Of a stretch of DNA of 64,000 nucleotides, positions 9,401 to 18,487 are shown one piece after another (within the stretch, counting starts at the first letter, position 1; each line of letters begins with the position of its first letter). The stretch covers positions 19,206,509-19,270,508 of the forward strand of contig NC_087064.1 of NCBI RefSeq assembly GCF_963678635.1. Reading direction: 5' to 3'. Source of the stretch: Symsagittifera roscoffensis. Its lineage: Eukaryota > Xenacoelomorpha > Acoela > Convolutidae. The notes under the pieces are model-generated. The model was given only the letters and a program-made list of their open reading frames with translations, was not told the DNA's origin and did not search any database. The position numbers and the translations under genes were made by a program.

Positions 9401-12400
9401 TGTTTATCTCGTGTTCTGTGCTCAATTATCATGTTGTATCCATCCAAGCGAACTATCCACCTCCCAATATAGCTCTGGTCCATTGAGTACGTTTTCAGCC
9501 AGCTTAGTGCTCGGTTGTCGACTCGCAGCTTGAAGGGCTCACTGCCTAAGTATGCTCTGTATTTTTCGACAAAGGTGACCACCGCGAACATCTCTGCTTT
9601 CGGTGCTCCGTACTTCATTTCTGTGTCACTTAGGACCTTGCTCCCGTATGCTATTGGTCTCAAGACTGTCTTCCCATTCCATTCTTGTTCTTGATGGAGA
9701 ATCCCAGAAATAGCGACTACTGACGCATCCGTGTCTAGCACGTACATCCCCTTCTCAGTCGGCATACCCAGTACTGGTGCCTCACACAGCTCTTTCTTTA
9801 TTCTCTGGAATGACTCTTCTGCCGCGTTGTTCCACGTGAACTTCTTGCCCTTATGTCTCATTAATTGTTGCATCGGGTATACCTTGTCCGCATAGCCCTT
9901 GATGAATTCTCTATAATAGTTGGCGAAACCCAGGAAACTCATCAGCTGGTGTTCCGTCTTCGGTGATTTCCAGGTTAGGACTGCTTCCACGGCGTCTGGG
10001 TCAGGTCTGATACCGTGTTTATCTACCATCCTGCCCAAGTATTTAATCGAGTCCTTGAGTATCTCGCACTTTGATGGTTTACACTTCAGCCCCGATCTTT
10101 TCATGCACGCGAACACCTCGTCAAGCCTCTCGATGTGGTCTTCTAGTGTTGGCGTTGCTATTACCACGTCGTCCACGTAGCACATTACCAGGTTGCCGTA
10201 CTTCTTCGTCACGCCTATCAACGCGTGTGCCATCAGCCGCTGAAACGTGGCTGTTGCATTGCAGAGTCCAAACGGCATCCGTTTCCATTGAAACAGACCC
10301 AACTCGCAGGCGAACCCTGTCTTGTCCCTGTCTTGCTTCCTTAATGGTACCTGCCAAAAGGCCGAGCCTAAATCAAGAGTCGTAAAAAATTTCGCATCAC
10401 CTAACTTCGAGAGGCTCTCATCAATTCTAGGTATGGGATAGGCATCCTTCACCGTGACGGAGTTCAGGTATCGAAAGTCACAACAAAACCTTAACTGGTC
10501 GCCTTTCTTTTTGGCCATCACTACTCCACACGCCCACGGTGACTTGGATGGTTCTATCATGTCATACTCTAGTAACGTTTCGATTTCTTTTCTACACGCG
10601 TCCGATTTGTGTGGGGTCATGCGCCTCGCCCCCTCCCTGTGTGGTACCGCGTTTTCCTCAAGTTCTATTTCATGTTCAACAAAATTACAACACCCGATAT
10701 CCGCCTTATGCCTTGAAAAAACCTCCTCGTTCCGCTCTAGTACGTCCTTGATAGCTTCGAGCTGTTCATCTTTCAGTTTGCCCCTTAAATGTTCAATCTC
10801 CGGCAGAACCGGTTTATCAGTTTGCATTTCATCTGGTGTGGGTCGCTCTAGAAAGTTCGAACAGCTCGAAAGCCCATCGTCCGTTTCTGACTTAAGTGAT
10901 TTGATAAGACCTGAAGAATCTTTTATTCTCTGCAATCGTCTCAAGATACAAATTTTGTCCCTGTGGTTGGGACAATCAACAACTTCATTTTGTTTTGAGT
11001 TTTCAATTGTTTCATATCGAGTTTTAACCGGTAAAGCATATCCCAGCTTCCTCCCTCTCTGTATCGTGATCGGTATATCAAGGGTATTCAACAAGACACT
11101 GACGCAGAGGCCGCTCTTCGTTATCGAAAATGATCTTCCTAAAACAGCAGCGCTTTGACTATTAGGATTTGGAACTATACACACTTGCTTGTTGTCACTT
11201 AGTTCATTATAATTTTTCATCCTCAAGCTTACGATTGCCGCTTCATTAGCTTTTAACCTCACTCTCCTACTCAAGAATACCGGTGCTTTGTTCTCATTTG
11301 CCATTATTAAATTTACCGGTTTGATTGCGTACCTCCTATCCGGGTTCCGTATCCTGAACATTGCATTATTTAGATCTATCGTTACGTCGAAATTCCTGAT
11401 GAAGTCTCTGCCCAAAATGAATTGGTCAGATTCATCTAGGTTTTCTACCACGATGAAGCTCATCCACAGGTTACGTTCCCCCAAATTGAGGGCTATTATC
11501 GGCGTCCTGCCCAACACCCGAAGGGCCCCTTTGTTTGCAGCTGACAGCCGTATTCTCGAGTCTATCAAGTCACCTTTGTCAAAGCCCATCTTTTCCCATG
11601 TTTCGATTGGTATGACGCTCAAGACTGCTCCCGTGTCAAGTAATCCACGTAACTGAGTCTTTTTGCCATTTATGTCTAGCACGTGCCCTGTCACGTCTGC
11701 TTCCGTCCCGATGTGCATTGCATATTCTTCAAGCATAGCACAGTGTCCAATCGATCTTACTTTCAATTCCTCTTTCCCTACATAGATTTGTCCAATTAGG
11801 TCTTCGTCGCATGTTATCATCGTCTTGGTATAGATGTTGATTCCATCTATATTTAGCATGACCTCGTGTGGACCATAAGCTTCAGTGTACCTATTATCAA
11901 CACGTACCGACTTGCTGCCCCCTCTCGTGAGTAGTGCCCTGAGCGCTCTAGAAGTCGTTTGTGGACTTATTCCACTCAAGTAGTCTGCATACACGTCAAT
12001 GTGCATTATCGTCTGGTCGCTCGGCTCGCTCAAGTTTCTGGTTACCTCGTGTCCGCCCACTGTGATTATCGACATTATTCTTGCTCCGATTTTCGATATT
12101 CCAAAAGGTTTACCTGTCACCATTTTCACGGTGTTACAATTCCCGATCTTCATTGAGCCCGTTCTAGCCTCTGGTATTGAGTTCGATCCGGTTAATGCTT
12201 CGTTAAAATTCTGTCTTTCGATCTCCAACTTTAGTCGTTGCTCTATTTCTTTCGCAGCCAGATCTTGTTTCACTTTGGCAATTGCTTCCGTCGCCGCTTT
12301 CTCATAATTTATCTCTAGAGAGCTTCCGGCAGCGGACTCTAACGCACCGCTAACATGTGTAACAGCTTTCACTGTCTTCGTCGGCAATTCGGTGTTTGGT

Positions 12401-13797
12401 GCCCCCAAGTTCCTAGATTCAAACTCGTTTTGCCTGTTCCGCTGATTCTGCACCGCCGCTAATGCCAACTTATGTTTGGGGTGATTCTGGTCCTTGACCG
12501 CTTCCCAGAACAAGGGACAATCCATTCTGAAGTGCCCCTCCTGGTTACAGAAGAAGCATCTGGCGCCTATCTTGATGATTAAGCCATTATAGTACTCGTG
12601 TTCCTCCATCTGGCTCATATCCTCTTCATCCGGTGCATAACCTAGGCTCTTCATGCCTTGTTTGTACGTTGTGCAGTCAGCCACATGATGATCCGCTGAC
12701 CCGCAGTTCGCGCATGATCTGCGCTTGTCCATATCATCTCTAGGTTTGTACCATGATGACCTCTGGGGTTGGCTTCCCCCTTGCGTGTTCCTGTTTTCGG
12801 AATATGAGTACTTCTTAGGTTTCATCAGCATGTATTCTCTTGATTTCTGTCTCATTTCTTCTGGGGTGGGTGCGCTGTCCTTCGACAATGTGTAGTATGT
12901 TGCTAACATTGTCCTTAAGTCATCACTTTTCACCCCATCGATGAACTTCGAGGCAATGCTAAAGTTCCGTCTATTTGTCGACTCCTCTGGGTCACTCCTC
13001 CTTCTCAAGCTCTCGAGGTCATCTAGGAACCGATCTATTGACTCGTCGTCCCTCTGCCTTCTCTTTTCAAATCGCATCATCGCTTGGTGACCCTTCATGC
13101 CTGACCCGAATCGATTCAGCAATATCTCGAAGATCTTGTCCGCGGTGTCGCGTTCTTCCTCCTTCTTTGCGACCACGCATTTTAATGCCGTTCCTTCCAA
13201 ATTGCTCAGTATGGCTGTACATGCTTGTCTTTCGTCACTCAAGTTATCTTGTTCTAGATGTAATCTCATCACTTCCACCCAAGTGTCAATGCATCCATCG
13301 GAGTCGTCCTTGAATTCTTTTGGCTTCTTGAATGTCGTTCTTGTTTTTCCCTCTCTCCTGTCGCTCGAGTCAGTGTTCCTCGTGGCGAAGGCCTCTAGAG
13401 TCCTGTTCATCATCTCCCAAGTGCTGGCCCATGTCATAGCATCTGGTCCTGTGTTGCTGTTAGCTGTTGCATCTCCCGGACCAGTCGTTGTATTCGACGT
13501 TCCATTCTTCATTATTGTTTTCGCAGCTGTTGGTGCTATGCTTATCGCATCCCTGGTTAAGGGCAACGGTGTCGATTGCCGTTTGTTCCTTTGTGGTTCT
13601 ACAAAGTCAACTCTGGTGCCTTGCGTACGATCCGCTGCCGGTCTTTCTTGTGGAGTAGAACCTCTCAAGATTGCATCCAACTTCGCCTGTATTGCACACG
13701 AACTCTCGGCTTGACTCTTGCTCATTGTGTCCATTCTCCTTTCCAGGCTCCCTAATTGGCTGTTGACATCATCATATCGGTTCTTCAACTGTTGCAT
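6445..13797 (-). CDS. gag-pol: Gag-Pol polyprotein of element M (gypsy)
   Basis: 2,450 uninterrupted codons from the first ATG after the UGA. Capsid-like gag lies at about 150-330. Two CCHC zinc knuckles follow: C362-C365-H370-C375 and C414-C417-H422-C427. The protease has DTGA at 721-724. The RT (about 1,040-1,260) has YVDD at 1,207-1,210. The RNase H has D1355 in DTDAS, D1427 in VDNRA and D1470 in HQNAD. An acidic linker of about 400 residues follows, unusually long for gypsy. The integrase has an H1897-H1902-C1932-C1935 zinc site and D1963, D2022 and E2058 (DD35E), then a GPF-type module with WRGPF near 2,197-2,201 and an acidic tail of about 200 residues. Gag and pol share one frame, so no gag-pol frameshift is needed. 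All catalytic residues are present, so the enzymes could be functional; the gag N-terminus is interrupted. Confidence 0.93.
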   Translation of the reverse strand: MQQLKNRYDDVNSQLGSLERRMDTMSKSQAESSCAIQAKLDAILRGSTPQERPAADRTQGTRVDFVEPQRNKRQSTPLPLTRDAISIAPTAAKTIMKNGTSNTTTGPGDATANSNTGPDAMTWASTWEMMNRTLEAFATRNTDSSDRREGKTRTTFKKPKEFKDDSDGCIDTWVEVMRLHLEQDNLSDERQACTAILSNLEGTALKCVVAKKEEERDTADKIFEILLNRFGSGMKGHQAMMRFEKRRQRDDESIDRFLDDLESLRRRSDPEESTNRRNFSIASKFIDGVKSDDLRTMLATYYTLSKDSAPTPEEMRQKSREYMLMKPKKYSYSENRNTQGGSQPQRSSWYKPRDDMDKRRSCANCGSADHHVADCTTYKQGMKSLGYAPDEEDMSQMEEHEYYNGLIIKIGARCFFCNQEGHFRMDCPLFWEAVKDQNHPKHKLALAAVQNQRNRQNEFESRNLGAPNTELPTKTVKAVTHVSGALESAAGSSLEINYEKAATEAIAKVKQDLAAKEIEQRLKLEIERQNFNEALTGSNSIPEARTGSMKIGNCNTVKMVTGKPFGISKIGARIMSIITVGGHEVTRNLSEPSDQTIMHIDVYADYLSGISPQTTSRALRALLTRGGSKSVRVDNRYTEAYGPHEVMLNIDGINIYTKTMITCDEDLIGQIYVGKEELKVRSIGHCAMLEEYAMHIGTEADVTGHVLDINGKKTQLRGLLDTGAVLSVIPIETWEKMGFDKGDLIDSRIRLSAANKGALRVLGRTPIIALNLGERNLWMSFIVVENLDESDQFILGRDFIRNFDVTIDLNNAMFRIRNPDRRYAIKPVNLIMANENKAPVFLSRRVRLKANEAAIVSLRMKNYNELSDNKQVCIVPNPNSQSAAVLGRSFSITKSGLCVSVLLNTLDIPITIQRGRKLGYALPVKTRYETIENSKQNEVVDCPNHRDKICILRRLQRIKDSSGLIKSLKSETDDGLSSCSNFLERPTPDEMQTDKPVLPEIEHLRGKLKDEQLEAIKDVLERNEEVFSRHKADIGCCNFVEHEIELEENAVPHREGARRMTPHKSDACRKEIETLLEYDMIEPSKSPWACGVVMAKKKGDQLRFCCDFRYLNSVTVKDAYPIPRIDESLSKLGDAKFFTTLDLGSAFWQVPLRKQDRDKTGFACELGLFQWKRMPFGLCNATATFQRLMAHALIGVTKKYGNLVMCYVDDVVIATPTLEDHIERLDEVFACMKRSGLKCKPSKCEILKDSIKYLGRMVDKHGIRPDPDAVEAVLTWKSPKTEHQLMSFLGFANYYREFIKGYADKVYPMQQLMRHKGKKFTWNNAAEESFQRIKKELCEAPVLGMPTEKGMYVLDTDASVVAISGILHQEQEWNGKTVLRPIAYGSKVLSDTEMKYGAPKAEMFAVVTFVEKYRAYLGSEPFKLRVDNRALSWLKTYSMDQSYIGRWIVRLDGYNMIIEHRTRDKHQNADSLSKKTEFYDRQEQREADRPEIKDGFSFMDKETYDSLPLTRWLDKSGKPIEDHPELPKEPLEKTILKKSRGIPIGIMLKSKIVRETLKAKGYDLIQVEEGTVRIDEDLMRLLEKLSDDKPVIQGKGQEAPELTILRREETVNNTDVSKGSITDSKEVVRSLVEKIPEKILEQTKVRDKKVTFREEVEHLGLDQESGEWSRFMEEDETGEGKLSGEREEWDEDSDESSEDQDSLCMILAEEKIRQHDRELQTDPSSGTYNLEIQEVRGGEELEKIAVSRKPLRELSCNSNVRTNLVPEDDMKIVKRMICVKLSDDIHNPGEMNGQIMALKEHVKARYRLSDLIMAQKNDKMTSNLSKWIHSGVKEKGELEEDSYKILSQFYKEKRDLLYHTAEGVVACKRRDEEKILHKHNLIILPQLYQTEVLFRSHDQMGHQGIDKVQQRILHRFDWPGMRKACERWVNACLACLQVKDPRKMKFPLKSVESSEFNEVVQIDHQKICMTESGYNQILVIIDHFTKLAEAVPCQTASAEETCDHLITHWISRYGCPMTFQSDNGKAFVGDLAKELMKRSHIAQAHSTTYHPQTNGLVERQNRTLVNMLRVYCSRYMTDWDKYLPQVVGAYNSTQHSTTGISPFMMLTGRERAMPITFFYPEYEGKRTSPQAYVKEAIKRQQELNELCRRNTAQAQIRQRKKYDEKILRAKPYEVGQYVWVFQNVIPPKGTKKLLKKWRGPFMITEVHQQGRFYRLSTGRAAHYENLKPHVPSPEDWCLPKDMEGLEYLVVEPACEVNEKGTREKNDGNENLSLDDNEKIEVESDAGSFVEEDWNDPEQNEVPKWMEPDRPTPPETRTGNRKRTGMRYNRYGDDFLIDKIQPDKLGDELLSAGELEAEEEWQVIDDGGHYPQDDYSTPELETDLEQKEIERRENTNLRILEWMRDVKDESREGQSIQQIDVSAANYMKTEDPLFGWTASHWHKSRANTSAS

Positions 13798-13848
13798 GTC
13801 TGTTTTGATGTTCTTTTCTCGTTCTTCATTGGTGGCTTCTACCTTATC

Positions 13849-14604
13849 TCACATTTCCTTGAGTCTCTCCTCTGTTGCCTTAGCTAGGTTAAAATAACTG
13901 TCTAGATACTCGTGCTTGTTGTATCTTATCTCCTTTTTTATCACCTCTCTGTCTTCTTCACTGTTCTTAAGTCTTTTGTCTATCTGATTTAATTTCGCCA
14001 ACAAGTCGCCCAGCTCAATGGTAGTCTCTTCATGGTCAGCCGTCGGTTTCTCTTCGGCCGTAGCCTCTGCTTTATCTTGTTCCTCATTCTGGCCGGCTTC
14101 TGTCGCTTTCGTGCTCACTGTACCAAATGTTCGTGCTCTTTCTGTTTTTGGTTCTTCAGTCACGTTTTCTTTCGATTTGAGTCCGACCATTATTGCAAAC
14201 TTGTCTGTGAAGGATGTCTTTTTCACTTGAGAGTCGTTTTTCACAGTCTCTCGGGTATTGCCTGTTGTGTCTTCCAATGCGTCTATTCGTGAAAACTCCA
14301 CGGTTTTTGGACTTTGGTCTTCCACGTGGGGCATCGGTGTGGATTCCGTTGTCCTCTTCTCCACTTCATCTACGCTCTGGTCTGGTGTCTCTAGGTCGAT
14401 TTCGATTGTGGGCTCCACCTGTTTTTACCCCACATCTTCTCGTGTCTTGCTCTCGGTGCCACTCCTCGTACTGACCATGTTAACTGAAAAGTTCTTCTTT
14501 GTTATCTTTGGGCCTGTTGATGTCGTTCTGCGCAGCGATGAATTATATTTCGTGTTTGATCCACTTGACCTTTTTTCGAGCACCGGTACCCTACTCCGCC
14601 TCAT
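13849..14604 (-). pseudogene. gag: N-terminal part of Gag, interrupted by UAA and UGA
   Basis: In-frame upstream continuation of Gag-Pol. An ATG at 14,604 opens the frame and a second in-frame ATG at 14,478 begins MVSTRSG, which matches MVETRNQ in element P. UAA at 14,427-14,425 and UGA at 13,851-13,849 interrupt it; the segment between them is open for about 190 codons, rich in Glu, Lys and Thr, and ends in a probable coiled coil that continues after the UGA (LKNRYDDVNSQLGSLERRM). The stops are not at the same places as those in P, so programmed readthrough is unlikely; they look like inactivating mutations. Confidence 0.65.
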
Positions 14605-14889
14605 TATTTCTATTTACAACTGCTTTTATTTACAATTTTATTATATACACGATTCTATTCTAAGAATAAAAAAAAATAATAAAACAAAAAAAAAATTTTT
14701 GTGGTAACAAATTTTGTACAACGTGTTAAAAACCTTGTTGTAGCTCTCTTTCTAAAACCTTTGAAAGATTTCCCTTAATGTGGTCTCAACCGTACCTATT
14801 TCGATTTGTCTTATTTTGTCTTAAGACACACTTGTTGTAATTCTACTTCAATTTTTATACCGTCCCAAGACTATTCGTCACTATCACAG

Positions 14890-15680
14890 TACTCTCCGCT
14901 AGTGTCCTAAGACCCTTGTACCAAGGCCACTGTTCCAAGACTACTGTCCCAAGACTAGTGTCCCAAGACCACTGTCCCAAGACTAGTGTCCCAAGGCTAG
15001 TGTCCCAAGACTAGTTCCCAAGACTACTGTCCCAAGACTACTGTCCCAAGACTACTGTCCCAAGACTAGTGTCCCAAGGGTAGTGTCCCAAGACCAGTGT
15101 CCCAAGGCTAGTGCCCCAAGACTACTGTCCCAAGACTAGTGTCCCAAGGCTAGTGTCCCAAGACTACTGTCCCAAGACTAGTGTCCCAAGGGCAGTGTCC
15201 CAAGACCAGTGTCCCAAGGCTGGTGTCCCAAGACTACTGTCCCAAGGCTAGTGTCCCAAGACTACTGTCCCAAGACCAGTGTCCCAAGACCAGTGTCCCA
15301 AGGCTAGTGTCCCAAGACTAGTGTCCCAAGACCCTTGTCCCAAGACCACTGTCCCAAGACCCTGTCCCAAGACCCTGTCCCAAGACCACTGTCCCAAGAC
15401 CCTGTCCCAAGACCACTGTCCCAAGACCCCTGTCCCAAGACCACTGTCCCAAGACCACTGTCCCAAGACCCTGTCCCAAGACCCTGTCCCAAGACCCTTG
15501 TCCCAAGACCACTGTCCCAAGACCCTGTCCCAAGACCACTGTCCCAAGACCCTGTCCCAAGACCCTGTCCCAAGACCACTGTCCCAAGACCCTGTCCCAA
15601 GACCACTGTCCCAAGACCCTGTCCCAAGACCACTGTCCCAAGACCCTGTCCCAAGACTTCTTCGGTACTGTCCCAAGACT
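14890..15680. repeat. Minisatellite of 13-15 bp units (TGTCCCAAGAC core)
   Basis: More than fifty tandem units on the core TGTCCCAAGAC. Units at about 14,930-15,320 are mostly AGTGTCCCAAGACT-like; those at 15,320-15,660 alternate CACTGTCCCAAGAC and CCTGTCCCAAGAC. The sense strand of element M is the G-rich one. Long open frames on both strands here are by-products of the repeat and I do not call them genes. Confidence 0.95.
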
Positions 15681-16500
15681 CGTCACGGAGTGTCTTCCTC
15701 GTTGTAGGGTCTTCTTGAATCACCGTACCTTGTACCACCACTCAAGCTCTAGTAAAATTTTCCCAAAAACCCTCTCTTAAAAGCCAAATGCTGAGCCCCC
15801 CTCTTCTTTTTGGTTGTTTCTATTTCAATGTAGGTGCGCAGGTATCTTGTGATCACCTGTTCGTATAAAACCAAACACAAATCCTCACTAAAATGCAACA
15901 AAAATCTAAGTAAGAAAAATAATAAAAACAGAAAAATGAGCCCACCTGAAATTCAAAGGTGACCAATGTCTACCTTTCGTCTAAAAAAAAATGTCTGGTA
16001 CCTAATTGCCACGCGTTTTCCTCCCCCCACTAGTGATCTTATGGGGTATCACAAAAGCTGTCTATATCCGGTCCCCCCTACCAAAACAACCAGCATACCA
16101 GTCTTAACTCGAGTTGAATTTTGGATATTCACCTATTATCACCAACGCGTGTTATGGCTAATGTAACTAAGTGAACGATGTCGATTAATTAGTTACTCTA
16201 GTTTCTCCCTTTTTACAATTTACAACCGCCAACCTCTAACTTAACCAGCCCCCCTTCTAACCTCCCCCCTTTTTAGCCCCCCTTCTTAAGCCTAAAATTA
16301 CCTTAAGCGCCGGGTGCTAAACCTCTCAAGAGAAAACCGTAGACCTGTCTCCAGGCCTGCTCAAGTAAAAACGTTCCTCAAAACCGGGGGATGTCGCTTA
16401 TCCTATTTTACACTTATCTCCTATAATGTAATGTGGATTTTAACGATACCCGTTCTGCCCAACTTGAGAACTCGAGAATTGCCAAATCCTTCTTGGCTGC

Positions 16501-16762
16501 TTTCCCACTCGACTGGTCACCTGTTCCAGTCCAGTCTCCTATTGGTTCAGCTCAAGTGTCCCTGAACCACTTTCCCACTCGGCTGGTCACCTCTTCCAGT
16601 CAAGTCTCCTATTGGTTCAGCTCAAGTGTCCCTGAACCACTTTCCCACTCGGCTGGTCACCTCTTCCAGTCAAGTCTCCTATTGGTTCAGCTCAAGTGTC
16701 CCTGAACCACTTTCCCACTCGGCTGGTCACCTCTTCCAATGAAGTCTCCTATTGGTCCAGCT
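16501..16762. repeat. 70-bp tandem repeat, about 3.75 copies
   Basis: Units start at TTTCCCACTC at positions 16,501, 16,571, 16,641 and 16,711. The middle units are nearly identical; the first and last carry a few substitutions and the last is incomplete. They lie in the leader of element M, between the LTR and the minisatellite. Confidence 0.93.
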
Positions 16763-17224
16763 AAGTTCCAAGCTATCTGAAAACCCTTGACAACGCCCCA
16801 CTTCGGGCACTTTATTCAGTTTACTGGTTTAAATTGCTAGGTTGATCGAAACGATCGAACTTGTAAAACAGTATGAGTATACTATTTAATTAATATAAAG
16901 GTTTGATCCAACTAATCTGGTGTCAAAGTCACTGTCTTTTTTCGTTTTATGGTTTTTGTTCCTTTTTCTATTCTTTTTTGGTTTTTGTTTTGCTTTTTGT
17001 CTTTTTGCTCGTGTTTTTGTCCCCCTAGTTGCCCCCCTTTACTCGGTTAGCTAAGCCTCGTTCGGAGAGCGTACCAGGAAGTTTTCTCGAGTTTTCTTAA
17101 AAAGCTATCACGGTACAACCGGAAGGTTTGCACGTTCCTGTCGAACCGTACCGCCGGTACTCTAGAATGGGCATTCAGCCCGAAGCTGTCTCAAGTGGGT
17201 TCGACTCCGTAGTCTTGATGTCGT

Positions 17225-17242
17225 AAACACCCAGGAGCGCCA
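17225..17242 (-). promoter_or_regulatory. Candidate tRNA primer-binding site of element M
   Basis: On the minus strand TGGCGCTCCTGGGTGTTT begins 11 nt after the LTR end. It starts with TGG, as expected for pairing to a tRNA CCA end. Similar sequence follows the LTR end at 18,500 (element P, with about 6 extra bases), at about 46,408 and at about 55,100. I cannot name the tRNA. Confidence 0.4.
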
Positions 17243-17253
17243 TAAAAACACTA

Positions 17254-17583
17254 TGTAACATTCGTCTACTGCAGTCACACATGAGGCTTAAGAAAAATAG
17301 GCCCTAAAACCACTGGCTCAAGGGTCAGGGACACCATCTCTTGTGTTTTTCTACCTCAAGAACGGTCGGAGCCAGTTCGGTTCGTTTGTGACATGAGACT
17401 ACGACCCGTTACAGCTTAAAGGCTACTACTAAAATATCCCCCCACTCTAGAATTAGAAACGTCCCCATACTTAGGTCTCTAGATACCCAAAATACATGAA
17501 CGCCGTTAAAAACCGGGTTGGAACAATCCGTTAAGTTGCTTTTTTATTAGACAGTGGAACTTTGATCCATTTCAGATGGATCA
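17254..17583 (-). repeat. LTR (5' LTR of element M), about 330 bp
   Basis: Read on the minus strand it begins TGATCCATC and ends GAATGTTACA, i.e. TG...CA. The 3' LTR of P (43,992-44,336) likewise begins TGATCCATC and ends AATGTTACA. Related LTR sequence occurs at 44,605-44,891 and 55,113-55,439. A purine-containing stretch (GAGGTAAGGCGAG) lies just before the LTR start, as though a second element's 3' end joined here, so this LTR may be shared between M and a truncated element to its right. Confidence 0.6.
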
Positions 17584-18172
17584 ACCTAAAACTCGCCTTA
17601 CCTCAACATAACAATTATAAAACACACTCTAGGAATTTAAATTTGTACTCACATAGTAGCACGCTCAAGAAGTGGGAAATAATCCAGTCGGTAGTTAACT
17701 CAAGAATTAAATAACGTAACTAAATGAGTCTAATGTTTTATAGTTTTAACAATGAGAACGAGTTTATACTCTAGACAATAGTTTTCTTGTGAACCATTAG
17801 GACACTCAAGCTGTCCACCTTTCCACCGAAGGTTCACTCTAGTCCAGTTCCGAATAATACTCCAGTCGCTATAATCCAATTCGAGGGAATGCTCTCGTCT
17901 CTGTCACAGATGGGACAGCTCTACTCTCGATTATTATAGTGATGGAAATTGCGAATAGCAATTTCCTACTGCTTTTTCTTACAACTTTCCCGCGTGTGCG
18001 ACTCAATTGTTCTGAAATTGTTCTAACTTCTTTTTCTGATTTTCAGTTCTCGCGAGAAAATCGTGCATGACAGGTTCCATTCGAAATTTTGAAAAATTAA
18101 ATTTCACTCCAAAATCAAGTGTTTTTTGCTCCTCTCAAGGTCAAACTTCCAAATATGACCGACTGGCACAAC
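17584..18172 (-). other. Segment between the two head-to-head elements
   Basis: About 590 bp with no coding capacity. It is related to 44,892-45,330, where it again follows an LTR of the same orientation, for example at the motif CAAACTTCCAAAYATGACCGACTGGCACA. It is probably the 3' internal remnant of another minus-strand element. It ends abruptly at the 5' LTR of element P. Confidence 0.4.
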
Positions 18173-18487
18173 TGAACAAAAACAATCGTAATATAATAAA
18201 TAGTACTAGCCTTGTTTTTAGAAGTGACCTCGTGGACTGGGGATACTGAGACTATTTTGCATCACTATTTTGCTCACTATTTTGCATGTAATTGAGTTAA
18301 TTTGAGCGTTCTGGTCAAAGCCGGAGAACAGTAACGTTTTTGTCGACCCGATGTTAGAAAGACCACCAAAAGAACTGTCTTTGATAGAGACGGTGAAAAG
18401 CATGTAGAGCTTTGTTTAGACGCTGGCCAGTCGTTTTATAGCTTAGCTTTATTTTCCGTCGATATGTACTTCCGGGCGAATGTTACA
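18173..18487 (+). repeat. 5' LTR of element P (first 37 bp missing)
   Basis: Direct repeat of 44,029-44,336, starting TGAACAAAAACAAT and ending AATGTTACA. Compared with the 3' LTR, the first 37 bp (TGATCCATC...) are absent, so the upstream flank is probably a rearrangement. One internal block (TATTTTGCATCACTATTTTGC) differs completely from the 3' copy; the rest matches at roughly nine bases in ten. Confidence 0.75.

Larger units (their letters stand above)
14605..17253 (-). other. 5' leader of element M
   Basis: About 2.65 kb between the 5' LTR and gag, without convincing coding capacity. It carries the satellite at 14,890-15,680, the 70-bp repeats at 16,501-16,762 and an A-rich tract (on the element's sense strand) near 16,930-17,040. 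The P leader (18,488-21,014) is of similar length, and the first 200 bp are related between the two elements: both contain CCTTCCGG followed by GTG(A)ATAGCTTTTTAA (minus strand near 17,098-17,128; plus strand near 18,648-18,678). Confidence 0.65.
1..17583 (-). mobile_element. Element M: large Ty3/gypsy LTR retrotransposon, 3' end outside window
   Basis: Minus-strand element read from 17,583 down to the window edge. Order: LTR, PBS candidate, 2.6-kb leader, Gag-Pol, macro-domain-like ORF, 1,660-codon SGNH ORF, acidic extension. The order RT, RNase H, integrase defines gypsy/Metaviridae rather than copia. No 3' LTR or polypurine tract is visible, so the element is at least 17.6 kb. Long open frames of 2,450 and 1,660 codons show it is much younger or better preserved than its relative P on the plus strand. 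Defects seen: UAA and UGA in gag, UAG at the end of the SGNH ORF, loss of the first half of the macro domain, and a frame-breaking 116-bp duplication near the window start. The Cer1-type affinity is from recognition, not from a search. Confidence 0.85.

Noticed and set aside
15248-15741. Several overlapping 120-145 codon ORFs on both strands
   Set aside because: They are translations of the 13-15 bp satellite; the repeat lacks stops in several frames. No start context, no family.
17198-17208. GGTTCGACTCC, like a tRNA T-arm
   Set aside because: No acceptor stem, anticodon arm or D-arm can be formed around it.
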